Shown here piece by piece: positions 43,847 to 52,534 of a stretch of DNA of 64,000 nt. The notes beneath the pieces were generated by a model. The model was not told the origin of the DNA. It worked only from the letters and a program-made list of their open reading frames with translations, and did not search any database. The DNA is taken from assembly GCA_001872735.1 (NCBI GenBank), contig MNWT01000005.1, forward strand, positions 61,001 to 125,000, in the 5' to 3' direction. The stretch comes from Verrucomicrobia bacterium CG1_02_43_26 (GTDB lineage Bacteria; Verrucomicrobiota; Verrucomicrobiia; Opitutales; CG1-02-43-26). A program made the position numbers and the translations under genes. Position 1 is the first letter of the stretch, and each line of letters begins with the position of its first letter.

Positions 43847-45298
43847 ATGAAGTCTAATTGTATCAACAACCGCTGGGAAGAAGCAAGAGGTCCGGAATTT
43901 CAGTCCATTAACCCTGCTACAAAAGAAACGATATGGGCAGGAAATGAATCCACACCTGAAGAAGTAAACGAAGCAATCGCATCTGCTCGCTTTGCACTCA
44001 ATAGCTGGGCAAAAACTACTGTTGCTGAACGCCAAAACCACTTGCAAGTATTCGCGCAAACACTACAGCATAAGAAACAAGAGCTCCTTGAACTGATCTC
44101 GCAAGAAGTGGGAAAACCCCGATGGGAAGCTCGACTCGAAGTGGAAGCGATGGTTGGTAAAATCGCGATTTCAATCGAAGCATATAACACCCGCTGCCGA
44201 GAATTTTTTGGAGGCAATGCGATTACACGCTTTCACCCGCACGGAGTTGTCGCTGTTTTTGGGCCCTATAATTTCCCGGGTCATTTACCCAACGGGCATA
44301 TTGTACCAGCACTATTAGCCGGCAATACCGTGATATTCAAACCCAGCCCGCTGACTCCAGCTGTTTCACAAAAAATGGTTGAAATTTGGCTAGACGCGGG
44401 TCTTCCTCCCGGCGTGTTAAACTTAGTTCAAGGCGGTGCTGAAATAGGTAAATATCTTGCGCAACACACAGAAATAAACGGCGTATTCTTCACAGGCAGT
44501 GCTCAAACTGGTCTTGCGATACGAAAAATGCTGGTCTCCGAGCCTGGTAAAATATTAGCGCTAGAAATGGGAGGGAACAACCCCCTCATCGTCCACCAAA
44601 TCGCGGATCACTTAGCGGCAGCGTGTTTAACCATCGAATCCGCATACATCACATCCGGCCAACGCTGCACCTGCGCGCGAAGACTCATTATCCCTAAAGG
44701 ATCTGAAGGAGACTCATTTTTGGATATATTAATTGAGCATATTAATAAGATACGCATAGGAAATCCCACCCAAACCCCTGAACCCTTTATGGGTGCAGTT
44801 GTTTCTTCAGAAGTTGCGGAAAAATTGCTGGAAGAACAAGCTTTCCTGGCTAATCGCGGGGGAAATGTTATCTGCGAATTAAAACAATTAGAAGAAGGCA
44901 CCGGCATTGTAAGCCCCGGCTTAATCGATGTTACCGGAATTGATCACAGGGAAGACAAAGAAATTTTCGGCCCACTCTTGCAAGTTATTCGCGTAAATGA
45001 TTTCTCGGAAGCAATCGAAGAAGCCAACAAAACCCGTTACGGACTATCCGCTGGCCTGTTATCCGAAAACGAGGTTAACTATAAACGTTTTTACCGTGAA
45101 GTAAAAGCGGGGATCATTAACTGGAATAGCAGCATCACCGGCGCTAGCAGCAGTGCGCCTTTTGGCGGAATCGGACTCAGCGGAAATCACCGCCCCAGCG
45201 CCTTTTTAGCAGCAGATTATTGCGCGTATCCAATCGCTTCAATTGAAAAAGATGCCCTCATGATGCCCTCCAACATACTTCCCGGATTGAGTTTTTAA
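43847..45298 (+). CDS. astD: Succinylglutamate-semialdehyde dehydrogenase
   Basis: A 483-residue NAD-dependent aldehyde dehydrogenase. It has the family pattern: the start CINNRWEEARGPEFQSINPA, FGPYNFPGHLPNGHIVPALLAGN (with the catalytic-site Asn) near residues 140-163, the NAD fold GNTVIFKPSPLTP, the catalytic Glu in LEMGGNN and the catalytic Cys in SGQRCTCARR near 277. AstD oxidises N-succinylglutamate semialdehyde in the AST pathway. The start at 43847 fits E. coli AstD better than an upstream ATG at 43820, which overlaps astA by 14 bases. It is followed almost directly by astB. Confidence 0.92.
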   Translation: MKSNCINNRWEEARGPEFQSINPATKETIWAGNESTPEEVNEAIASARFALNSWAKTTVAERQNHLQVFAQTLQHKKQELLELISQEVGKPRWEARLEVEAMVGKIAISIEAYNTRCREFFGGNAITRFHPHGVVAVFGPYNFPGHLPNGHIVPALLAGNTVIFKPSPLTPAVSQKMVEIWLDAGLPPGVLNLVQGGAEIGKYLAQHTEINGVFFTGSAQTGLAIRKMLVSEPGKILALEMGGNNPLIVHQIADHLAAACLTIESAYITSGQRCTCARRLIIPKGSEGDSFLDILIEHINKIRIGNPTQTPEPFMGAVVSSEVAEKLLEEQAFLANRGGNVICELKQLEEGTGIVSPGLIDVTGIDHREDKEIFGPLLQVIRVNDFSEAIEEANKTRYGLSAGLLSENEVNYKRFYREVKAGIINWNSSITGASSSAPFGGIGLSGNHRPSAFLAADYCAYPIASIEKDALMMPSNILPGLSF

Positions 45299-45299
45299 G

Positions 45300-46637
45300 A
45301 TGCAGATTGAGGAAGTCAATTTCGATGGCCTGGTAGGACAGACACATAATTATGCCGGTTTATCTGAAGACAATGTAGCCTCTTCAAGCAACAAGAACCT
45401 AAAGGCGAGACCTAAAGAAGCCGCGCTACAAGGGCTCAAAAAAATGAAATTCTTGGCAGACTTAGGGCTCACTCAGGCTATCCTTCCACCACAAGAAAGA
45501 CCGAATATCCCATTTTTAAAACAGTTTGGATTTACCGGGAAGGACTCGGATATTTTAGAAAAAGCGAGAAAGCAAGCGCCGGAATTGTTTTACGCCAGTT
45601 GTTCCGCCTCCTGCATGTGGACAGCGAATGCTGCTACCGTTACTCCAGCTATTGATGCAAATGACGGCAAAACACACATTACCCCCGCGAACTTGCTTAG
45701 CAAAATTCATAGAACGATTGAAGGCAAAGCCACGGAAAAGATATTAAGCGCAATATTTTGCAATGAAACGCTCTTTACCGTACACGCACCTATCCCTCTC
45801 AGCTTTCATTTAGGGGATGAAGGGGCTGCGAATCACACTCGGCTTTGCCCAAAGCACTCTCAAGAAGGGCTGCACTTTCTTGTGTATGGCCGAGATCAAT
45901 CCTGGGCAAACAACCGAAAACATTTCCCCAGGCAAACATTATTAGCATCTGAAGCGATTATACGCAGGCATACTGTAAATAATTATATTTACGCGCAGCA
46001 AAACCCAGAAGCGATTGACAAAGGGATCTTCCACAACGATGTAATCGCTACCGGCAATGAAGATTTGTATTTACTCCATGAATACGCTTATATAAATACG
46101 GAATCTGTCATCAGAGAACTTCAAGATAAGTATTCAGTTTTACATGACAAACCGTTGACCTGTATTATCGTAAAAGACAAATTCATCAGCGTTGAAGATG
46201 CCGTTAAAAGCTATCTATTTAATAGCCAAATCGTAACCCTACCCGATAACAACATGGCATTGATTGCGCCGGAAGAGTGCCATACTCAAGGCAACATTAA
46301 ACAGTTTATCGAGGAGCTCATAAAATCCAAAGAAAACCGAATCCAATCCGTACATTATTTAGATTTAAAACAAAGCATGAGGAACGGTGGCGGGCCCGCA
46401 TGCTTGAGATTAAGGATTCCCTTAACCGATAAAGAAATAAGTGCCCTCCCCCAAGGTATTTTTATCAACAATACGAGCTACGACAAATTTGCCACGTGGG
46501 TAAACAAGCATTACCGAGACGAACTCAGCAGTAACGACTTAAGCGATCCCCTTCTTATTCAAGAAAACCGAACCGCTCTGGATGAGTTAACTGGGATCAT
46601 GGGACTGGGATCCATCTATGAGTTCCAGCAAGAATAG
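45300..46637 (+). CDS. astB: N-succinylarginine dihydrolase
   Basis: A 445-residue member of the guanidine-group-modifying superfamily that turns N-succinylarginine into N-succinylornithine, CO2 and two ammonia. The start EVNFDGLVGQTHNYAGLSEDNVASSSN is diagnostic; also seen are FYASCSASCMWTANAATVTPAID near residue 97, HNDVIATGNEDLYLLHEYAY near residue 242, and the catalytic Cys region GGGPACLRLRIPL near residue 363-375. Length is typical. It lies two bases after astD and closes the AST operon. Confidence 0.95.
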   Translation: MQIEEVNFDGLVGQTHNYAGLSEDNVASSSNKNLKARPKEAALQGLKKMKFLADLGLTQAILPPQERPNIPFLKQFGFTGKDSDILEKARKQAPELFYASCSASCMWTANAATVTPAIDANDGKTHITPANLLSKIHRTIEGKATEKILSAIFCNETLFTVHAPIPLSFHLGDEGAANHTRLCPKHSQEGLHFLVYGRDQSWANNRKHFPRQTLLASEAIIRRHTVNNYIYAQQNPEAIDKGIFHNDVIATGNEDLYLLHEYAYINTESVIRELQDKYSVLHDKPLTCIIVKDKFISVEDAVKSYLFNSQIVTLPDNNMALIAPEECHTQGNIKQFIEELIKSKENRIQSVHYLDLKQSMRNGGGPACLRLRIPLTDKEISALPQGIFINNTSYDKFATWVNKHYRDELSSNDLSDPLLIQENRTALDELTGIMGLGSIYEFQQE

Positions 46638-46656
46638 GAAAATCCAATTAGGCCTA

Positions 46657-47334
46657 CTACGCAGAAATACCCGCGATCACATAACCGTCTACAAAACAAA
46701 ATCGGCCCTGAAAAGAATCACCGGAAGCAAAACCCTCCGCGATATTCTTTAACAAAGTAATTTGCCAAGTATTATCGGCGCAGTTTAGTTCGACACGAGC
46801 GTCCTTAAACCCGACCCATTCCTTAGTGATAATATGTTGGCATTTATAAAACGCCTCCTTTGCACTAAAAATGAGCGTTGCCAGATTAAGATCCTGATTG
46901 TTGGCGTTAAGAAATTCAATTTCCTCTGGGACACAAACATTACGCCATAATTTTGGTTTGAGGCGATCTGCGATCTCAACATCAATCCCCAGAGAACGTA
47001 TTAGCCCCGTTTTGGCAACGACAGCCATCACATAATCTCCCCCATGGGAAATACTACCACATAGACCGGCCGGCCAGACAGGTGAACGGTCTTCTGCCAC
47101 CAGGACAGCCGCCTCAGGATGCCCCAGCTTGCGGATCGCTTTGCGAGCGCACACTCTACCGGTACTAAAAGCCATACGGCGCCTAGGGGATGCCCTAGAT
47201 ATAAAGGCAGCTTCCTCAGGGAAAATTTCACCCTGATTATCATTAAGAGGCTCAACAGCGACCATGACAGGCACATCTCCCCATAGTGAAGTGACGAGTT
47301 GTTCTATTTCCGCGGTGTTTATTTGTTGATCCAT
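46657..47334 (-). CDS. 4'-phosphopantetheinyl transferase (Sfp/EntD-like)
   Basis: A 225-residue enzyme that attaches the 4'-phosphopantetheine arm to a carrier protein. The magnesium and CoA motifs are visible: AFSTGRVCARKAIRKLG near residues 54-70, GSISHGGDYVMAVVA, LGIDVEIADRLKP near residue 117 and FSAKEAFYKCQHIITKEWVGF near residue 158. Sfp/EntD types serve siderophore, polyketide or peptide synthesis rather than fatty-acid ACP, but no such cluster is in the window. It converges on astB and its start faces the T3SS genes. Confidence 0.9.
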   Translation of the reverse strand: MDQQINTAEIEQLVTSLWGDVPVMVAVEPLNDNQGEIFPEEAAFISRASPRRRMAFSTGRVCARKAIRKLGHPEAAVLVAEDRSPVWPAGLCGSISHGGDYVMAVVAKTGLIRSLGIDVEIADRLKPKLWRNVCVPEEIEFLNANNQDLNLATLIFSAKEAFYKCQHIITKEWVGFKDARVELNCADNTWQITLLKNIAEGFASGDSFQGRFCFVDGYVIAGISA

Positions 47335-47396
47335 ATAATTAAGCTTTCTTATAATAGCTAAAGCAGTTCAACAAGACGATAAAAAAGCCTTTGCAG

Positions 47397-47425
47397 TTGA
47401 AGTTGTTACAAGAGTATAGTATATT
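47397..47425 (+). promoter_or_regulatory. Putative promoter of the sctW-sctV unit
   Basis: TTGAAG (47397-47402), 17 bases, TATATT (47420-47425), 25 bases before the sctW start. Motif evidence only. Confidence 0.5.
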
Positions 47426-47450
47426 ATGCTTGATATAAAGTTATTTCATA

Positions 47451-48677
47451 ATGTGGGGCAATATAGATAGATCCGGCCAGAATGCACCCAGACCGACCGA
47501 TCGGAGTACTGGGCCTTCACCCTCGCAACCTGTCTCGACATCTTCGTTCCGGTCCATTTCGGCTCCAACCTCATTAGTAGATGCGGCCAAGCAATATATC
47601 ACCGTCCCTAAGGCACCGAGCGGCGTAAGTGTAAAAAAAAGGAGTGCTACCAGTTCAAAAAAGAGCAGCGGGTCTAAAGGAAAAAGTTCCACTGGTGACG
47701 CAGGAGGTAAGGACGAGGACGAAAAAGATGTAAAAACAAAGAAGAAATCCGCCAGGCAGCGCGTGCAACGTATTCGTCGCATACGCGACATGGACAACCT
47801 GCGCAAGCACCGTGGATTTGAAGCCTATTTAAAACGACTAGGTACCTTTAAAAACGTACAATCCTACATTGACGCGGCACAACGCTATTATGGCGATGTC
47901 ACATTGGCATACGCGGGCATGGAATCGGCCCGAAAAAACCTTCGTAAACAAAAGAAATACGAGGAATTGGCAGACGGCCTAGATGAAGCAGCGGAGACAT
48001 TATACACCGAAGAAGGCCCAGAGATACGAGCCGGCTTTAATATTGATGCTCCGATAGAAGACGTTAATCTTTTTCGTACCCACGCGCTTGGCTATAATAC
48101 AGCCAGTCAAACCTTTAAGTCTATCATGGAGCAGGAGGGCAAAGAGAATTTCAAACGAGCCCTAGATTCTCTCATCAGCTCCATCGGGCAAGATAAACAC
48201 GCAAAAGACCCTGCGATTGACCCCAACCATCTATTAGATGTCATGAACGGCATTTACTTAGTACAAGCCTGTGGAACAGTTGAAAAAAACTGTGACACGC
48301 TCCTCACCAGCATGAAAAACCTCTACCACGTTGAGCCCGAAATTGATTCTGTTGGCATGACAGGTGAGATGCTTGAGATAGTCGAGTCCAGCTGGATCAA
48401 TCCGGAAGAATTTGAGAAGATTACGGACGAAGTGCATCTACCGGATAAATCTGCTCGTGCCGATTTCTCCCAACGCCTCATGAACTCCTTTTTGGGTATA
48501 CCCGAAAAAGTACTCACAAAAGATATACGTGATAAACTCTCCGAAGCTTTAAAGGATTGGGTGGATGACGTTATTTTAGAAGAAGAAGCAGAGCTCGATA
48601 AAAAAGAACGAGAAGAACGACTCAAGAAAAAAGACATTTTTGACTTTGACCTAGACGAGGAGGAAGATGAAAAATGA
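47451..48677 (+). CDS. sctW: T3SS gatekeeper SctW with TyeA-like C-terminus
   Basis: A 408-residue YopN/CopN-type gatekeeper that blocks effector export until host contact. Residues 1-95 are Ser/Thr/Lys-rich and disordered, as in an export signal and chaperone-binding region. Residues 95-280 fit the HrpJ domain (QRVQRIRRIRDMDNLRKHRG, ALGYNTASQTFKSIMEQEGK). Residues about 300-390 resemble TyeA (WINPEEFEKITDEVHLPD, then FSQRLMNSFLGIPEKVL and an acidic DDVILEEEAEL end), the small protein that is separate in Yersinia. It is first in the operon and overlaps the chaperone gene by four bases. Confidence 0.85.
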   Translation: MWGNIDRSGQNAPRPTDRSTGPSPSQPVSTSSFRSISAPTSLVDAAKQYITVPKAPSGVSVKKRSATSSKKSSGSKGKSSTGDAGGKDEDEKDVKTKKKSARQRVQRIRRIRDMDNLRKHRGFEAYLKRLGTFKNVQSYIDAAQRYYGDVTLAYAGMESARKNLRKQKKYEELADGLDEAAETLYTEEGPEIRAGFNIDAPIEDVNLFRTHALGYNTASQTFKSIMEQEGKENFKRALDSLISSIGQDKHAKDPAIDPNHLLDVMNGIYLVQACGTVEKNCDTLLTSMKNLYHVEPEIDSVGMTGEMLEIVESSWINPEEFEKITDEVHLPDKSARADFSQRLMNSFLGIPEKVLTKDIRDKLSEALKDWVDDVILEEEAELDKKEREERLKKKDIFDFDLDEEEDEK

Positions 48678-49054
48678 TAGACGATGTCATCCAGAAATAC
48701 AGCAAATCCCTCGGACTCCCCCCTCCCAATTGGGAAAAAGAGGGTATCATTCACTTACAATCCACAGAACTAGGCGACCTCTATTTAGAGAGAATTCCCT
48801 CACCGCCCGAGGATGTCCTGCTGGTTTACTTAACACGTGAAATTGCGAATGCAGATTTAGACACCTATTTCCAAATCTTAGAATTCTGCCATTACACCCT
48901 CCCCTTTCCCGTAAACGCAGGCCTTTATGGCGATAATAAATTCGTTTTCAGCATAAAACTGGAAGGCAAAACATTAAGCCAGAAACAACTGGAAACCGCA
49001 GTCAATTTACTCATTCGCCTACAAGAAGACCTACAACAAACCATAGAAACTTAA
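48674..49054 (+). CDS. CesT-family T3SS chaperone, SycN position
   Basis: A 126-residue acidic class I chaperone with the CesT fold: an N-terminal helix (MIDDVIQKYSKSLGL), then beta-strands (GIIHLQSTELGDLYLERI and VLLVYLTREI), a helix and a final helix (SQKQLETAVNLLIRLQEDLQ). It is encoded between sctW and the YscX-like gene, exactly where Yersinia has sycN, the YopN chaperone. The likely client is therefore the gatekeeper. It overlaps sctW by four bases, so it is translationally coupled. Confidence 0.8.
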   Translation: MIDDVIQKYSKSLGLPPPNWEKEGIIHLQSTELGDLYLERIPSPPEDVLLVYLTREIANADLDTYFQILEFCHYTLPFPVNAGLYGDNKFVFSIKLEGKTLSQKQLETAVNLLIRLQEDLQQTIET

Positions 49055-49064
49055 AAGCAATCCC

Positions 49065-49496
49065 ATGGCAGAAGACATCAAACATTTCCCCTCCTTTAAA
49101 CCCGGCCTAACCGGTATATCGCGCACCTCTGATGTTGCGTTTAAGATGCCTTCGTTGACTGCCTTTCGCCCAAGCGATTCAAAACCACAGGATCAATGGC
49201 CCAAGTTATGGAAAGTCGAAACCTTCCAATCCCTATTAATGGAATCATTGTCCCCCATTATTAGAGACCCCGACAACCTAAGGCCTCTCATTTACCAAAA
49301 GCGGTTAGCTGAAGCCAAAAAGCAATTCGAAGCACTGGCTAAAAAAAAGCAAAAGGACATGAAACGCTCAAAAGTCATTAGCACAGAGGACATCACCGAT
49401 GAAGAACTCTTTCAGCAAGTAGCCGATGACCTTGAGGAATGCGAAGAAAACAACGACTTGTTAAAGATGTTACAGCAAGCCTTGCTTTTAGCATAA
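49065..49496 (+). CDS. sctX: YscX-like T3SS secreted protein
   Basis: A 143-residue protein called from position and a short C-terminal resemblance. In Ysc-type systems YscX is a small secreted protein needed for early export. This gene is Pro/Ser/Lys-rich at the N-terminus, has a helical middle (VETFQSLLMESLSP), and ends in ENNDLLKMLQQALLLA, like the DDRLLQIILNLLHKV end of YscX. The next gene is a TPR protein (YscY-like) and then sctV, matching Yersinia yscX-yscY-lcrD. No other family fits. Confidence comes from order, not strong similarity. Confidence 0.65.
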   Translation: MAEDIKHFPSFKPGLTGISRTSDVAFKMPSLTAFRPSDSKPQDQWPKLWKVETFQSLLMESLSPIIRDPDNLRPLIYQKRLAEAKKQFEALAKKKQKDMKRSKVISTEDITDEELFQQVADDLEECEENNDLLKMLQQALLLA

Positions 49497-49528
49497 TGGC
49501 ATACTAACATTAAGGTTATCCGTAACTT

Positions 49529-49900
49529 ATGGAAGAATTGCCCAAAGAAACATTGTTATTGTTAGCCTATTTGTACTTGCGGCATTCCAAGCACGAGAAA
49601 GCCATGCACTTGTTATTGGCCTTAAAAAGACTTTACCCGGAAGATGCCCATGTATCCAGATCGCTCAGCTATGCTTATTGGTCTGTAGGCAAATATGAAC
49701 CCGCGCTCCTCCAAGCCGAAGCGAGTTTGGAGCCGAATATGCCATTTGAACATGAATTCGCATCCAAAACGTTGATCTTTAAATCCTTATGGGGAATGAA
49801 AAGAGAAGAAGAAGCTCGAAAGGTAATGTTGGAGCTAATTGAAAAGAAAAAGGCCCATAAAGCCCGTAAAATTGAAGCCGAGAAAAAAGAAGAAAAGTGA
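49529..49900 (+). CDS. sctY: YscY-like TPR chaperone
   Basis: A 123-residue TPR-like helical protein: ETLLLLAYLYLRHSKHEKAM, YPEDAHVSRSLSYAYWSVGKY, then a basic tail. YscY in Yersinia is a chaperone for YscX and binds SctV. The position directly before sctV and after the YscX-like gene fits. The start of sctV (GTG) overlaps its stop (GTGA). A pair of YscX/YscY-like genes defines the Ysc subfamily of T3SS and is absent from many other systems. Confidence 0.7.
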   Translation: MEELPKETLLLLAYLYLRHSKHEKAMHLLLALKRLYPEDAHVSRSLSYAYWSVGKYEPALLQAEASLEPNMPFEHEFASKTLIFKSLWGMKREEEARKVMLELIEKKKAHKARKIEAEKKEEK

Positions 49901-52014
49901 ACACAGCAATTGCCAAAATACAGGATATTATATTAAAGAGCACGCGTTATACTGACGTGTTCTTGGCCCTTTTGATCGTAATGATCATTTCGTTGATGAT
50001 CATACCGATTCATCCAGCCGTCATGGATGCCTTGTTGGCGCTCAATATGTCGATTGCGGCCACGTTGATCATGATCGCCTTGTATATTCCCGGGATATTA
50101 TCGTTTTCCACTTTCCCCTCTGTCTTGCTCTTAACAACATTGTTTCGTTTAGCATTAAACATTTCGACAACTCGATTGATTCTCCTAGACGCTTATGCCG
50201 GTGAGATCATTAACACATTTGGTCACTTCGTTGTTGCGGGTAATATCATTGTAGGGGGCGTTATCTTCTTAATTATCTTGATCGTCCAATTTATCGTGAT
50301 CACCAAGGGTTCCGAGCGTGTGGCCGAAGTGGCGGCTCGTTTTACATTAGATGCTATGCCGGGCAAGCAAATGAGTATCGATGCGGATATGCGAGCCGGT
50401 GTAATCGATGTCGATCAAGCAAGAGCCAGACGTTCCATATTAGAAAAGGAAAACCAGCTTTACGGTGCTATGGACGGTGCCATGAAGTTTGTTAAAGGAG
50501 ATGCCATCGCAGGTCTTATTATCACTGCGATCAACATTGTTGCCGGTTTGAGTATCGGTATTTTGCAAAAAGGGATGACCATGGCGAAAGCTATACAGGT
50601 GTATTCTATCCTAACGATTGGTGACGGTTTGGTCTCCCAAATACCGGCATTGTTAATTTCAGTGACCGCGGGTATTATCGTAACGCGGGTAGCTTCGGAT
50701 GATAAAAGCGCCTTGGGCGCAGACATCAGCAAGCAGCTCATGGGGCAACCCAAGGCATTGCTTGTGGGCGGGTGCTTGATTGCGGCACTCAGCTTAATTC
50801 CCGGATTCCCTAAACTTCAATTTTTGACCCTTTCAGCGATTGCTATTGGCCTTTCCCTTGCACTAGGCGTTTGGAAAAAGAAAAAAATAGCAAAAAGCAA
50901 GTCTGTCCTAGGCTCCTTACAAGCGGATACCGGGGGTGTCGCCACCGCTGAGGAGGGGGAAGAAGGAGCACCTGCATCAGGAGCAAAAGAAGAATTTTCG
51001 CTTACTATCCCGCTCATGTTAGATGTCGCCAATTCCGTCCAAGATGTCATAGATGCGGAATCCTTGAACCGCCAATTAATACAAATACGGAAAGCGCTTT
51101 ACCAAGACCTTGGGGTACCGTTTCCTGGAATACACCTGCGGTTTAATGAGAATTTGATTGATGGCGCTTATAATGTACTTTTACAAGAAGTGCCCATATC
51201 CGAAGGTTATTTAAAGAAAGGCTATGTGATTGCTCGTGAAGACCCCGTCAATCTGGATATTCTAAAGATTCCGTATGAGCAAGGCATACCCTTTTTACCC
51301 AGCATTGCCCCGATCTGGGTATCTGAAAAACAGGTTAAAAACCTGGAAAAAGCAGATATTGCTTACATGGACGCACCGCAGATTTTATCCTACCACATAT
51401 CCTTTGTATTAAAGAAATATGCCGGAGATTTCTTAGGCATTCAGGAGGCCAAATATTTGATGGAGAAAATGGATGCCCAGTACTCAGAAATTGTGCGCGA
51501 GGTCCAACGTATCCTTCCCATACAAAAGATTGCAGAAGTCTTCCAGCGGCTCGTACAGGAAGATATTTCCATCCGGAATATGCGCTCTGTCACACAATCA
51601 TTGATCGATTGGGGGCAAAAAGAAAAGGACCCCGTACTGTTAACCGAATATTCGCGATCCGGCTTAAAGCGTTATATCAGCTACAAATACAGCGGTGGTA
51701 AAAACATTTTAGCCGTATACTTATTAGATCCAAATGTTGAGGAAACGATTCGGAAGGCGGTACGACAGACCTCCGGCGGAAATTACCTGGCGTTAGATCC
51801 CAAAACCGCTAAGAAGGTTGTTAATGCCGTAAAGGAAGAAGTAGGCGATCTCTCCAAAATGACAGATAAACCCGTGTTGTTAACTTCTATGGACATCCGT
51901 CGTTATGTGCGCAAACTCGTTGAAGCAGATTTATACGAACTCCCTGTACTTTCCCACCAGGAGCTGACGGAAGAAATCACCGTCCAGCCGTTAGGAAAGA
52001 TCAACATCGATTAA
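49897..52014 (+). CDS. sctV: T3SS export-gate protein SctV
   Basis: A 705-residue inner-membrane protein (YscV/LcrD/FlhA family) that forms the nonameric export gate. The N-terminal half has about seven to eight membrane helices. The conserved FHIPEP motifs are visible: MDALLALNMSIAATLIMIAL near residue 43, STFPSVLLLTTLFRLALNIS near residue 71-90, DAMPGKQMSIDADMRAG near residue 151-167, and GVIDVDQARARR. The C-terminal cytosolic domain carries the QKIAEVFQRLVQEDISIRNMR block. The start is GTG at 49897. Its neighbours are T3SS and not flagellar genes, so this is SctV and not FlhA. No sctN/J/R/S/T/U are in the window. Confidence 0.95.
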   Translation: MNTAIAKIQDIILKSTRYTDVFLALLIVMIISLMIIPIHPAVMDALLALNMSIAATLIMIALYIPGILSFSTFPSVLLLTTLFRLALNISTTRLILLDAYAGEIINTFGHFVVAGNIIVGGVIFLIILIVQFIVITKGSERVAEVAARFTLDAMPGKQMSIDADMRAGVIDVDQARARRSILEKENQLYGAMDGAMKFVKGDAIAGLIITAINIVAGLSIGILQKGMTMAKAIQVYSILTIGDGLVSQIPALLISVTAGIIVTRVASDDKSALGADISKQLMGQPKALLVGGCLIAALSLIPGFPKLQFLTLSAIAIGLSLALGVWKKKKIAKSKSVLGSLQADTGGVATAEEGEEGAPASGAKEEFSLTIPLMLDVANSVQDVIDAESLNRQLIQIRKALYQDLGVPFPGIHLRFNENLIDGAYNVLLQEVPISEGYLKKGYVIAREDPVNLDILKIPYEQGIPFLPSIAPIWVSEKQVKNLEKADIAYMDAPQILSYHISFVLKKYAGDFLGIQEAKYLMEKMDAQYSEIVREVQRILPIQKIAEVFQRLVQEDISIRNMRSVTQSLIDWGQKEKDPVLLTEYSRSGLKRYISYKYSGGKNILAVYLLDPNVEETIRKAVRQTSGGNYLALDPKTAKKVVNAVKEEVGDLSKMTDKPVLLTSMDIRRYVRKLVEADLYELPVLSHQELTEEITVQPLGKINID

Positions 52015-52065
52015 AATGCCCATCATATTTGATTTTTCTATAAAAAAGCCTATACTTAAGGTGTT

Positions 52066-52383
52066 ATGACAGAAAAGACACCAGAAGACGAAATAGATGA
52101 AGTTTTAGCTGAAATAGATAAGATGATAAGTGACATTGATATCTCCCTAAAACAAGGTGAAAAGGGGAGAAATCAGACCTGTGCTTCACTTGGCATCACA
52201 GAGGAAGAGCTGGATCAATACCCCAAATTAAAAGATTGCTCTCGTGAGTTTCAAGATAAAGTTAAAAACGTTATCAATGAATCCGCCCATCACCTAACTA
52301 AGGGAGGCAAAATAGAGTCTCCATTTGAAGAAAACGCTAAACGGGCAAACATTGGCGTATCTAAACGTGGCGTAAAAATATAA
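52066..52383 (+). CDS. LcrG/PcrG-like needle-tip regulator
   Basis: A 105-residue acidic then basic protein. It has an N-terminal helix (DEIDEVLAEIDKMISDIDIS), a core SLGITEEELDQYPKLKD and a basic tail ending SKRGVKI. LcrG and PcrG have the same plan: a helical start, I-G-L-T-P-E-x-V in the middle and a basic end with R-G-x-x-I. LcrG is the chaperone of the tip protein LcrV and a negative regulator of secretion. The position right after sctV and before the tip candidate also fits lcrG. The similarity is short and by eye. Confidence 0.55.
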   Translation: MTEKTPEDEIDEVLAEIDKMISDIDISLKQGEKGRNQTCASLGITEEELDQYPKLKDCSREFQDKVKNVINESAHHLTKGGKIESPFEENAKRANIGVSKRGVKI

Positions 52384-52447
52384 GCAATTTTGCGCGTCAT
52401 TATCGGCTAATATAGCATTCTTTAGCCTAAAAAAATGCTTGGCTCAT

Positions 52448-52475
52448 TTGACAAATCGCTGAATGCGAGTACCTT
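52448..52475 (+). promoter_or_regulatory. Promoter A of the tip-protein candidate gene
   Basis: TTGACA (52448-52453), 16 bases, TACCTT (52470-52475). The spacer contains AATGCGAG next to the -10, and TCATTTGACA surrounds the -35. Both elements recur in promoter B at 53640-53667, so they are likely sites for a common regulator. Confidence 0.6.
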
Positions 52476-52534
52476 TAGGGTGTAAAAGCCATCCAAACAT
52501 ATAGTAATTAATTTCAAAAACGAGGAAAGCGAAT

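Noticed and set aside
49897..52014. Flagellar FlhA rather than SctV
   Set aside because: SctV and FlhA share motifs, but the neighbours are gatekeeper, YscX/YscY-like, LcrG-like and translocator genes, not flagellar ones.
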